From contig NZ_AP025737.1 of the NCBI RefSeq assembly GCF_023734115.1, forward strand, positions 1,302,001-1,366,000: DNA of 64,000 bases, given 5' to 3'. Under the pieces are notes generated by a model that searched no databases, had not been told where the DNA came from, and worked only from the letters and a program-made list of their open reading frames with translations. This DNA comes from Herbiconiux sp. L3-i23. Its GTDB lineage: Bacteria > Actinomycetota > Actinomycetes > Actinomycetales > Microbacteriaceae. The stretch's first letter is position 1. Every line of letters starts with the position of its first letter. A program made the translations under genes and the position numbers. Of this stretch, positions 43,001-50,601 are shown in pieces.

Positions 43001-43441
43001 GGTGAGGGCGGTGAGCGCCGACTTCCAATCGTTCGGGGCGGGTGCGGTCGGCGTCGCGGTCTTCGAGGCGACCACCTCTTCGGTGACGGCGCCGCCGATC
43101 TCGCCCCACCGCATCCCGCCGCCGATGCGCTCCTGGACGGTGAGCAGGTTGCGCCGGATCAGCGTCGCGGCGACGTGCTTGCAGTCGCCGCCGACGGGGC
43201 AGGTGCAGGTGCTGGTGATGTTCTGCGCCGCGTCCTCGGGGAAGTGGATGCGGCTGAGGTAGGGGCGCGGGGCGCCGCCGCGCACCCGACCGGTGAGCAC
43301 CGACTCGTCGGCGTCCCACGACAGCTCGAGCACGTTGCCGCGCGAGGCGTAGTCCTGACCGCGTTCGAAGGACTGCGGACCGACGAGTTGCGCGATGCCG
43401 CGCACGTCGAGGAAGGGCTGCGCGCCACCGTTCGAAGGCAT
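40073..43441 (-). CDS. SWIM zinc-finger SNF2-family helicase
   Basis: A 1122-residue superfamily-2 translocase. The N-terminal SWIM finger has Cys79, Cys81, Cys87 and His89 ([11 protein letters not shown]). A middle domain of unknown fold (about 150-600) is followed by the SNF2 core with [16 protein letters not shown] near 690, [12 protein letters not shown] near 785, and the helicase C part [37 protein letters not shown] and DRTHRIGQT. Enzymes of this build remodel protein-DNA complexes or act with nucleases and defence; no partner is adjacent. The frame is intact, and the terminator overlaps its last codons. Confidence 0.92.
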   Translation of the reverse strand: [1122 protein letters not shown]

Positions 43442-43461
43442 CCTTCCAGGATAACGGCGCC

Positions 43462-43507
43462 CCCGACATCGACGGCCGCCGCGAGTGCGGCGGCAGTCGT
43501 TGTCGGG
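43462..43507 (-). terminator. Terminator after uracil/xanthine-type permease
   Basis: A 46-nt hairpin: CCCGACA-CGAC-GCCGCCGC pairs with GCGGCGGC-GTCG-TGTCGGG, interrupted by two single mismatches, with a GAGT loop. It starts 10 bases past the permease stop and shields the SNF2 gene from read-through. Confidence 0.75.
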
Positions 43508-43517
43508 ACCGGTCCGG

Positions 43518-44798
43518 TCAGCTGAGGCGCTGCTTCTCGGTTCCGCGCAGGCGGGCGATGCCCGTCATCAGGTGGTAGACGACGATCGCGGCGATGGTGC
43601 CGAGGACGATGCCGCTGAAGCTGAGGTCGCCGGCCATGATCGTGAAGTTCGCGATGCCCATGATCAGGGCGATGCCGGCGGTCAGCTGGTTCGCCGGTCG
43701 GCTGAAGTCGACCTTGTTCTCGACCCAGATCCGCACGCCGATGATGCCGATCAGACCGTAGAGCGCGGTGGTAACGCCGCCGAGGACCCCCGGCGGGATG
43801 GTGTTGATGATCGCGCCGATCTTGGGTGACAGTCCGAGCAGGATCGCGGTGAAGCCGGCGACCCAGTAGGCGGCAGTCGAGAAGACGCGGGTCGCGGCCA
43901 TGACGCCGATGTTCTCGCCGTAGGTGGTGGTGGGGGAGCCGCCGCCGATGCCGGCGAGCACGGTCGCGATGCCGTCGGCGAAGAGCGCGCGTCCGGTCAG
44001 GGGGTCGAGGTCGCGGCGGATCAGCTGACCGACGCCCTTCACGTGGCCGACGTTCTCGGCGATGAGCGCGAGGACGACGGGCAGGAACATCAGGTAGATG
44101 CCGATCTGGTCTCCCGAGAAGGTGGGAGTGGTGAACTGCGGCAGACCGATCCACGCGGCGTCGCCCACCTCGCTGTAGTCGACCTCGCCGGCGATGACCG
44201 AGGCGACGTAGCCGACGACGACGCCGATCACGATGGAGAGGCGGCCGAGGAAGCCCTTGAAGACCACGGCCGAGAGCACGATGGCGAGCAGCGTGATGGT
44301 GGCGATGAGCGGCGAGAGCGCGAAGTTGTCGCGCGCGGCGGGTGCGAGGTTGAAGCCGATGAGCGCGACGATCGCGCCGCTCACCACCGGCGGCATGAGG
44401 ATGTCGATCCAGCGGGTGCCGACGACCTGCACGAGAACGCCGACGAGGGCGAGGATCGCGCCGGTGATGATCATGCCGGCGAGCGCCGTGCCGGGGCCGC
44501 CCGTGGTTGTCGCCGCACCGATCGGGGCGAGGAACGCGAACGAGGAGCCGAGGTAGCTGGGGAGCTTGTTGCGGGTGATCAGCAGGAACAACAGCGTGCC
44601 GATGCCCGAGAACAGGAGGGTGGTTGCGGGCGGGAAGCCGGTGATGAGCGGCACGAGGAAGGTCGCGCCGAACATGGCGACGACGTGCTGCATGCCGAAG
44701 CCGATCGTGCGGCCCCATGTGAGTCGCTCCTCGGGGAGCACGATCTCGTCGGCGCCGACGGTCTTGCCGTCGCCGTGCAGAGTCCAGGGAAGTGCCAT
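43518..44798 (-). CDS. Nucleobase permease, UraA/SLC23 family
   Basis: A 426-residue transporter with about 14 membrane segments and NCS2/SLC23 signatures: TIGFGMQHVVAMFGATFLVP near the start, VALIGFNLAPAA, FLPVVLALIAENVGHVKGVG, and GIGGGSPTTTYGENIGVMAATRV (the substrate-binding core). The family takes up uracil, xanthine or related ring compounds with protons. AAGGAG lies 7 bases before the ATG. It diverges from the amidohydrolase-kynureninase operon across a 155-bp gap. It may therefore import that pathway's substrate; its true cargo is not shown by sequence. Confidence 0.9.
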   Translation of the reverse strand: MALPWTLHGDGKTVGADEIVLPEERLTWGRTIGFGMQHVVAMFGATFLVPLITGFPPATTLLFSGIGTLLFLLITRNKLPSYLGSSFAFLAPIGAATTTGGPGTALAGMIITGAILALVGVLVQVVGTRWIDILMPPVVSGAIVALIGFNLAPAARDNFALSPLIATITLLAIVLSAVVFKGFLGRLSIVIGVVVGYVASVIAGEVDYSEVGDAAWIGLPQFTTPTFSGDQIGIYLMFLPVVLALIAENVGHVKGVGQLIRRDLDPLTGRALFADGIATVLAGIGGGSPTTTYGENIGVMAATRVFSTAAYWVAGFTAILLGLSPKIGAIINTIPPGVLGGVTTALYGLIGIIGVRIWVENKVDFSRPANQLTAGIALIMGIANFTIMAGDLSFSGIVLGTIAAIVVYHLMTGIARLRGTEKQRLS

Positions 44799-44953
44799 CG
44801 CTAGCTCCTTGCGGCCCGATGGGATCGGAGGGGGCGCGAGGCGCGCGGCGGGCCGACGCCGAGCGTAGCGGCGTGTCGCGCCCCGACGTGCGCGCCGCGC
44901 GAGGTGTCGCGTGTGAAACGATGCGAAGGACATCCGGCGACGAAAGGCCCTGA

Positions 44954-46225
44954 GTGAGCGACATCGACCTCTTCCTCGCGGGTGCCGCCCAGCCGGACGA
45001 GCTCCTCGTGACCGACGCGCGGGTCATCGACGTCGTCGCCGGAACCGCGTCCCCGGGGGCGCTATGGATCCGCGCCGGACTGCTCGAGGCGGTCGGAGCC
45101 GAGAGCGACGTGCGCGCGGCGATCGCCGCCGCGGAAGCGAACCCGGCGGAGCTCGACCTCGACGGCGCCTACGTCATGCCCGGGCTGATCAACATGCACA
45201 ACCACCTGTCGCTGTCGCTGCCCGGCAGCGCGGGCGAGGTGCTGAACTCGCTCGACGCGGCGGGGCTCGCGCTCTACATGGCCGACGGCGCACGCCGCAC
45301 CCTGCACAGCGGGGTGACGACGGTACGCAGCGTCGCCGAGAAGGGGCACGCGGACTTCGCGCTGCGCGACGCGATCCGGGCCGGACGCGCGCAGGGTCCC
45401 GATATCTTCACCGCGGGTCGCGCCCTCGTCTGCACCGGTGGGCACGGTCACGAGGGGGACGACACGCTCGAATGCGACGGCCCCGTCGGGTTCGCCACCG
45501 GGGTGCGCAGCCAGATCAAGGCCGGCGCCGACCTCATCAAGGTGATGATCTCGGGCGGGATCGCGGGCGAGCACGAGGGCATCGCCACCCCGCAGCTGAC
45601 CGACGACGAGATGGCCTCCGTCATCGAGATCGCCCACGCGTGGGGCCGCAAGGTCACCGCGCACGCGGGCCCGGCGCCGATCATCGGCCGCGCCGTCGAA
45701 CTCGGGCTCGACTGCGTCGAGCACGGCTACGAGCTGACCCCCGAGGTCGCGGCGCTCATGGCGGAGAGGGGCACAGCACTCGTGCCGACCCTCATCGTGA
45801 CCCGCTGCGGCGCCTTCTTCGACGAACTCGGCGTGCCGGCCTGGATGCAGGAGCGCTCGCTCGGCGCCGGTCCCCGGCACATCGAGTCGTACCGGATGGC
45901 GCTCGACGCGGGTGTCGAGATCCTGCTCGGCAGCGACATGCCGCCGTTCTGGCGGTTCGAGGGGACCACCGCGATCGTGCGCGAGCTCGAGCACATGGCC
46001 GCGTTCGGACTCGACCCGGCGGCGGCGCTGCGCGCGGCGACGATCGCGCCGGCACGTTGGCTGCGAGCCGACGACGCGATCGGCAGCGTCGACGTCGGCA
46101 AGCGGGCCGACCTGATCGCGATGGACGAGAATCCGCTCGAGGACGTCAGCGCCCTGCGTGGCATCCGCTGGGTGATGAAGTCGGGCGACGTCGTCCGCGA
46201 CGACCTGCTCGTCACCGCCCGATGA
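44954..46225 (+). CDS. Amidohydrolase-family metal hydrolase
   Basis: A 423-residue TIM-barrel hydrolase. Metal ligands: HNH in VMPGLINMHNHLSL; Lys in DLIKVMISGGIAGE; His in KVTAHAG; His in DCVEHGYEL; Asp in EILLGSDMPPFW. The C terminus VGKRADLIAMDENPLEDVSAL is the closing beta domain. Relatives include imidazolonepropionase-like and Xaa-Pro dipeptidase-like enzymes that split amide bonds in metabolites. The GTG start has GAAAGG upstream. It is first gene of a five-gene operon ending in kynureninase, and is probably an early amide or ring hydrolysis step there. Confidence 0.83.
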   Translation: MSDIDLFLAGAAQPDELLVTDARVIDVVAGTASPGALWIRAGLLEAVGAESDVRAAIAAAEANPAELDLDGAYVMPGLINMHNHLSLSLPGSAGEVLNSLDAAGLALYMADGARRTLHSGVTTVRSVAEKGHADFALRDAIRAGRAQGPDIFTAGRALVCTGGHGHEGDDTLECDGPVGFATGVRSQIKAGADLIKVMISGGIAGEHEGIATPQLTDDEMASVIEIAHAWGRKVTAHAGPAPIIGRAVELGLDCVEHGYELTPEVAALMAERGTALVPTLIVTRCGAFFDELGVPAWMQERSLGAGPRHIESYRMALDAGVEILLGSDMPPFWRFEGTTAIVRELEHMAAFGLDPAAALRAATIAPARWLRADDAIGSVDVGKRADLIAMDENPLEDVSALRGIRWVMKSGDVVRDDLLVTAR

Positions 46226-46246
46226 GCGATCGCGGAAGGGACACCG

Positions 46247-46585
46247 ATGCCCGCTGAGAACCTCGGCTCCGATGGCAAGCCCGACATGGAGCTGTACGAC
46301 ATCAAGGTCGTCGTCGACCGTATCGAGGGCCGGTCGGTCTGCGATATGCGCGTCGGCGACTACGCCGAGATCGTGCACTCGAGCAGGCTGAAGATCCCGC
46401 GTCACTTCTGCATGTACGCCCTGCAGGCGGTGCTGCCCCTCATCCCGGCGAAGCAGCGTCAGCTGCCGGAGCACGACTGGCTCGAAGGCGAGCAGTACGT
46501 CGCCTGCCCCGATCCCGAGGAGCGCCTCATCATGCGGATCGAACGTGGCGCGCTCTGCGCCATGCGGTCGGATGAGCTGACCTGA
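46247..46585 (+). CDS. TIGR04076-family small protein
   Basis: A 112-residue protein with VVVDRIEGRSVCDMRVGDYAEI and HFCMYALQAVLPLIPAKQRQLPEHDWLEGEQYVACPDPEERLIMRIER. This is the pattern of TIGR04076 proteins (Cys-x, F-C-x-Y-A-x-x-A-x-x-P). Their role is unknown, but they often sit beside oxidoreductases and hydrolases. GGAAGGG precedes the ATG. Its stop overlaps the next start (TGATG), tying it to the LLM oxidoreductase. Confidence 0.8.
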   Translation: MPAENLGSDGKPDMELYDIKVVVDRIEGRSVCDMRVGDYAEIVHSSRLKIPRHFCMYALQAVLPLIPAKQRQLPEHDWLEGEQYVACPDPEERLIMRIERGALCAMRSDELT

Positions 46586-47616
46586 TGGGCGCGGAACAGG
46601 GGCAGCGGATGCCGATCGAGATCGGTCTGGGCATCCAGTCGGACAAACGGCCCGGCGAGTACGCCGCCATCGCGCGGACCGCCGAGCGGTACGGCATCGA
46701 CGTGCTCAGCGTGTTCAGCGACCTGCTGTTCCAGCCGCCCATCGCGGCCCTGCTCGAGATGGCCGCCGCCACCTCGCTGGTGCGCCTCGGTGCCGCCTGC
46801 TGGAACCCGTACACGCTGCACCCGTACGAGATCGCCGGTCAACTCGCCGCGCTCGACCTCGCGAGTGACGGACGCGCGTACCTCGGGCTGGCGAAGGGGA
46901 CGTGGCTCGACGCCATCGGCCGCGAGCAGCCGAAACCCGTCGGGCACCTGCGCGATGCCGCCGGCTTCATCTACGCGCTGCTCTCGGGGACAGGCGAGGG
47001 CTTCGATGGCGAGTACTTCGCGCTGCAGCCGGGCGTCGCACTGCGCTACCCGGTGCTGCGGACGAGGCCGCCGCTGCTGCTCGGCAGCTGGGGGCCGCAG
47101 GGCGCCGCCCTCGCCGGACGCATCGCCGATGAGATGAAGATCGGTGGCACCGCGAACCCTGCCATGGTCGCGGTGATGCGGGATCGGATGGCACCCGGAG
47201 CCGCGCGCGCCGACCGCAGCGCCGACGACGTCCGCCTGGTGCTCGGCGCGGTGACCGTCGTCGACCGCGACGGCGCCGCCGCACGCTCGGCGGCTCGCCG
47301 CGAGGTCGCCATGTACCTCGACGCCGTCGCCGAACTCGATCCGACGGTCGAGGTCCCCGCCGATCTGCTCGCGGGCGTTCGCGACCGTCTGCGCGACGGC
47401 GATCACGAGGCAGCCGGACGCGCGATCCCCGACGACATCCTCGATCTCTTCGCGTTCGCGGGTACGCCGGAGCACGTCGCCGCTCAGGCGCAGGCGATCA
47501 TCGATGCGGGCGCCGACCGCGTCGAGTTCGGCACTCCGCACGGGCTCACCGACCTCGGGGGAGTCACCCTCATCGGCGAGGCCGTCGTGCCCCTGCTCGA
47601 CCGGACGCGACGGTGA
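46585..47616 (+). CDS. LLM-class flavin-dependent oxidoreductase (catabolic operon)
   Basis: A 343-residue luciferase-like barrel: IEIGLGIQSDKRPGEYAAIARTAERYGIDVLSVFSD, then AAATSLVRLGAACWNPYTLHPYEIAGQLAALDLASDGRAYLGLAKGTWLD, which is the F420/FMN-binding style of the methylene-tetrahydromethanopterin-reductase-like branch. PPLLLGSWGPQGAALAGRIADEM is the late cofactor-site strand. It could carry out ring oxygenation or hydride transfer in this operon. It is translationally coupled on both sides (TGATG before, GTGA after). Confidence 0.83.
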   Translation: MGAEQGQRMPIEIGLGIQSDKRPGEYAAIARTAERYGIDVLSVFSDLLFQPPIAALLEMAAATSLVRLGAACWNPYTLHPYEIAGQLAALDLASDGRAYLGLAKGTWLDAIGREQPKPVGHLRDAAGFIYALLSGTGEGFDGEYFALQPGVALRYPVLRTRPPLLLGSWGPQGAALAGRIADEMKIGGTANPAMVAVMRDRMAPGAARADRSADDVRLVLGAVTVVDRDGAAARSAARREVAMYLDAVAELDPTVEVPADLLAGVRDRLRDGDHEAAGRAIPDDILDLFAFAGTPEHVAAQAQAIIDAGADRVEFGTPHGLTDLGGVTLIGEAVVPLLDRTRR

Positions 47617-48695
47617 CCGCGACCCTCGTCGTCGTGGTCGCCGACGACCTCCCGGTGGACGCGGACCTGTTCGACGAGACGGTCGCCGGCGCGGCCCGGC
47701 GTCGGGACTGGGTGGCGGAGGTCCGCCGGGTGCCGCGCGCGGCGCTTCCGACCGAGATCGACTCGGCCGCCGCCTCTCCCGTCCTCCTCGTTCCGGGCAT
47801 GACCGTCGGGGCGACCGAGCTGGAGTTCCGCGACCGGGTCGACTCGGCGCCGGTGACCCGGTTCGACCTCGGGCGCCGGCCCCGGGACACCGATCCGCGC
47901 GTGCGTCATCACCTTTCGGGGCTCGGCCTCGACCACATGGCCTGGGCGGTGCTCGCCGCGATCGACGCCGCGCGGTCGCCCGCCGAGCGAGTCTCCTACG
48001 GCGGCGACGTCGACCAGTACGTCGACGTCCGTCGCCCGGCTGAGTCTCGTGGCACCGTCGTCCTGCTGCACGGCGGCTTCTATCGGTCGCGTTGGCAGGC
48101 GTCGCTGATGGACGACCTCGCCATCGATCTCGCCTCCGCCGGCCTCACGGCGCTCAACGTCGAGTATCGCCGCCCCGACGTTCACGACTGGGCGGAGACC
48201 GTCGCCGACGTGCGCGAGGCGATCCTGCTCGCCGTGCAGATCGCGCCCGGCCCGCTCGTGCTCGTCGGGCTCTCGGCGGGTGCGCAACTCGCGCTGCAGG
48301 CGGCGGAGCATGTCGCCGCGGGCGGCGACATCCATCCGACGCTCGCCGTCTCCCTCACCGGAGTGCTCGATGTCGTCGAAGCGGACGCCCGCTTCATGGG
48401 GGAAGGCGCCGTGCAGATGGCGCTCGGCGGCCGCCCGTCGGAGCTCCCCGCCGACTACGCCGACGCGTCGCCCATGGCGGTGCGCCACAACTCGGTGCCG
48501 TGGCTGGTCGTCGAGACCGACCGCGATTCACTCGACTTCCGGGAGATGGCGCGACGCCTCGCCCGCGCGGCCACCGGGCCTGTCGACACCATCGAGGGCG
48601 AGGGCGACCACTTCACGGTGCTCGATTCGGGCAGCGCAGTGTGGCGGCGGACCAGGGAGCGCATCCTCGCCGCGGTCGAGGGAGGCCGACGATGA
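47613..48695 (+). CDS. Dehydroquinase-II-like domain fused to kynurenine-formamidase-like alpha/beta hydrolase
   Basis: A 360-residue two-domain protein. Residues 1-120 look like a degenerate type II dehydroquinase fold: PVLLVPGMTVGATELEFRD matches the P-V-I-x-x-x-G-x-T-x-x-S-x-x-x-R-D block, and HHLSGLGLDHMAWAVLAAID the terminal G-x-G-x-x-G-Y-x-x-A-L helix. The catalytic Tyr and His are not seen. Residues 125-360 are an alpha/beta hydrolase: SYGGDVDQYVDVRRP, the oxyanion HGGF at 153-156, and nucleophile Ser221 in GLSAGAQ. This is the KynB-like/arylformamidase style. GTGA overlap before and ATGA overlap with kynureninase after argue for a shared pathway. Confidence 0.78.
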   Translation: MTATLVVVVADDLPVDADLFDETVAGAARRRDWVAEVRRVPRAALPTEIDSAAASPVLLVPGMTVGATELEFRDRVDSAPVTRFDLGRRPRDTDPRVRHHLSGLGLDHMAWAVLAAIDAARSPAERVSYGGDVDQYVDVRRPAESRGTVVLLHGGFYRSRWQASLMDDLAIDLASAGLTALNVEYRRPDVHDWAETVADVREAILLAVQIAPGPLVLVGLSAGAQLALQAAEHVAAGGDIHPTLAVSLTGVLDVVEADARFMGEGAVQMALGGRPSELPADYADASPMAVRHNSVPWLVVETDRDSLDFREMARRLARAATGPVDTIEGEGDHFTVLDSGSAVWRRTRERILAAVEGGRR

Positions 48696-49942
48696 GCGAC
48701 CTGGCGACCGCTCGCGAGCTGGACGCCCGCGACCAGGCGCCGGCTCGGGACCAATTCCTCTTCCCGATGCACGGCGATCGCGAGGTCGCGTATCTTTCGG
48801 GCAACGCGCTCGGCCTGCAGCCGAAGTCTGCTCGCGCCGCCGTCCTGACAGAGCTCGATCGGTGGGCGGGCCTGGCGCACGCCGGCCACTACGAGGGACG
48901 TCTGCCGTGGACCCGGTACGCCGAGGCGCTGCGCGTGCCGATGGGGTCGATCGTCGGCGCCCTCCCGCAGGAGACCGTGGCGATGAACGGGCTGTCAGTG
49001 AATCTGCATCTGCTGCTCACCACGTTCTACCGGCCGAGCGGCGCGCGCACGAAGGTGCTGATGGAGCGCCACGCGTTCCCGTCCGACGTATTCGCGATCC
49101 GCAGCCATGTCGCCGCGCGGGGTCTCGACCCCGACGTCGAGATCCTCCTTCTCGAGCCGCGGGAGGGCGAGGACACGCTGCGCACCGCCGACATCATCGA
49201 CACGCTCGAGCGACATGGGCAGCAGATCGCGGTCGTCCTCTTCGGCGGAGTGAACTTCCTCTCCGGCGAACTGCTCGACATCCCGGCGATCACCGCTGCC
49301 GCTCGGGCCATGGGGTGCCTCGTCGGCTGGGACTTGGCGCACGCGGCGGGCAATGTCGAACTGGCTCTCCACGACTGGGACGTCGATTTCGCCGCCTGGT
49401 GCACGTACAAGTACCTGAACGGCGGCCCCGGTGCGGTGGCCGGGGCGTTCGTGCACGAGCGCCACCTGGGCCGCGCCGATCTGCCGCGTCTCGCCGGCTG
49501 GTACGGGCAGGACGTGTCGGATCGCTTCGGCGACCACGAACGCCTCATGCCTTCTGCGACCGCCGACGCGTGGCAGATCAGCAACCCGGCGATCCTGTCG
49601 CTCGCGCCGGTGCTCGCGGCGGCCGAAATCACCGCTGGCATCGGGATGCCCTCGCTGGCTGCGCGCAGCCGGCGGCTGACCGGATACGTCGAAGAGCTCG
49701 TCGCTCCTCTGATGGAGGCAGGTCGGCTGGACCAGCTCACGCCGTCGGATGCAGATCGGCGCGGAGCGCAGCTGTCCTACCGTCTCGACGGGTCGTCGCA
49801 GGAGGTCGTCGACGCGATGCACGCGCTCGGCGTCTCGGCGGATGCCCGAGTGCCCGACGTGCTGCGCCTTTCCCCGTCGCCGCTATACAACTCGTACGAG
49901 GACTGCGCCCGCGCGGTCGCCGCACTGGTCGAGGTGCTCTAG
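48692..49942 (+). CDS. kynU: Kynureninase
   Basis: A 416-residue PLP enzyme of fold type I that cleaves L-kynurenine to anthranilate and alanine (or 3-hydroxykynurenine likewise). The PLP lysine is Lys240 in WCTYKYLNGGPGA and the cofactor Asp is Asp214 in VGWDLAHAAGN. VAYLSGNALGLQPKS and EGRLPWTRYAEAL at the N terminus are kynureninase hallmarks. Length matches the family. The ATG overlaps the hydrolase stop (ATGA). It is last gene of the operon. No tryptophan dioxygenase is in the window, so the kynurenine-like substrate must come from elsewhere or be a related compound. Confidence 0.9.
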   Translation: MSDLATARELDARDQAPARDQFLFPMHGDREVAYLSGNALGLQPKSARAAVLTELDRWAGLAHAGHYEGRLPWTRYAEALRVPMGSIVGALPQETVAMNGLSVNLHLLLTTFYRPSGARTKVLMERHAFPSDVFAIRSHVAARGLDPDVEILLLEPREGEDTLRTADIIDTLERHGQQIAVVLFGGVNFLSGELLDIPAITAAARAMGCLVGWDLAHAAGNVELALHDWDVDFAAWCTYKYLNGGPGAVAGAFVHERHLGRADLPRLAGWYGQDVSDRFGDHERLMPSATADAWQISNPAILSLAPVLAAAEITAGIGMPSLAARSRRLTGYVEELVAPLMEAGRLDQLTPSDADRRGAQLSYRLDGSSQEVVDAMHALGVSADARVPDVLRLSPSPLYNSYEDCARAVAALVEVL

Positions 49943-50529
49943 CCCGCTGCCGTCACGGTCTCGGTCGGCAGGGAGTCGAGGACACGGCGTACGCGTCGCT
50001 CGTGCCGGCGTTGCAGCGGGATGAAGACCACCTCGGAAGCCACGACGAAGACGAACAACCCCCACGCGAAGGGGGCGAGAGGACCGGCCTGCATTGCGAG
50101 GCCGACCGCGATGAGCGCGATGGTGGCGAATCCGAGCCTCGAACTTGCCTGTTGAAGGCGGATGTTCAAGAGGAAGGATCGGGCGTACCGGCGCGCGATC
50201 TGCGTGTCCGGAGGTGACGGCAGAGGCCCCGTATGGCGGAGGGCGTGGCGCAACCATGCGGCGAGGTCGATGTCGGTTGCTTCACGTGCGATTCGAGCGG
50301 ACAGTGCGGTGAGACGGCAATCGCGGATGAGGATCGGAATCTCGGCGGTGAGAAGAACGAATGCGAGAGCGATCACGCCGAACGCGAGAGAGCTGGCAGC
50401 GTCGAGCCGGAGCAGCCAGGCGGCGAGGGTCACGACGGCGGCGACGACAACGAAAGCGCCCGCGGCTGCGAGAAGGACATCACGTCGGAGGTGTCGGGTG
50501 ATGCTGGCAGGGTCGAGCACGTCGGACAT
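49939..50529 (-). CDS. Four-helix membrane protein of unknown function
   Basis: A 196-residue protein with two pairs of membrane helices (about 18-42 and 46-68; about 135-150 and 152-172), split by a soluble charged loop with RLTALSARIAREATDIDLAAWLRHAL. GGAGACCCC precedes the ATG. No family is recognised. It is convergent with kynureninase, and the two stops share the four bases CTAG. Confidence 0.65.
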   Translation of the reverse strand: MSDVLDPASITRHLRRDVLLAAAGAFVVVAAVVTLAAWLLRLDAASSLAFGVIALAFVLLTAEIPILIRDCRLTALSARIAREATDIDLAAWLRHALRHTGPLPSPPDTQIARRYARSFLLNIRLQQASSRLGFATIALIAVGLAMQAGPLAPFAWGLFVFVVASEVVFIPLQRRHERRVRRVLDSLPTETVTAAG

Positions 50530-50601
50530 GGGGTCTCCGCGAGGGTTGGGGTCCTCGAACGCTAGCGAGTGGGAGCGGAAGCGCCAAGCGACGCCGGTTC
50601 C

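Noticed and set aside
40520-43525. A 1001-codon plus-strand open frame opposite the SNF2 gene
   Set aside because: Antisense shadow of a gene with intact SWIM and SNF2 motifs.
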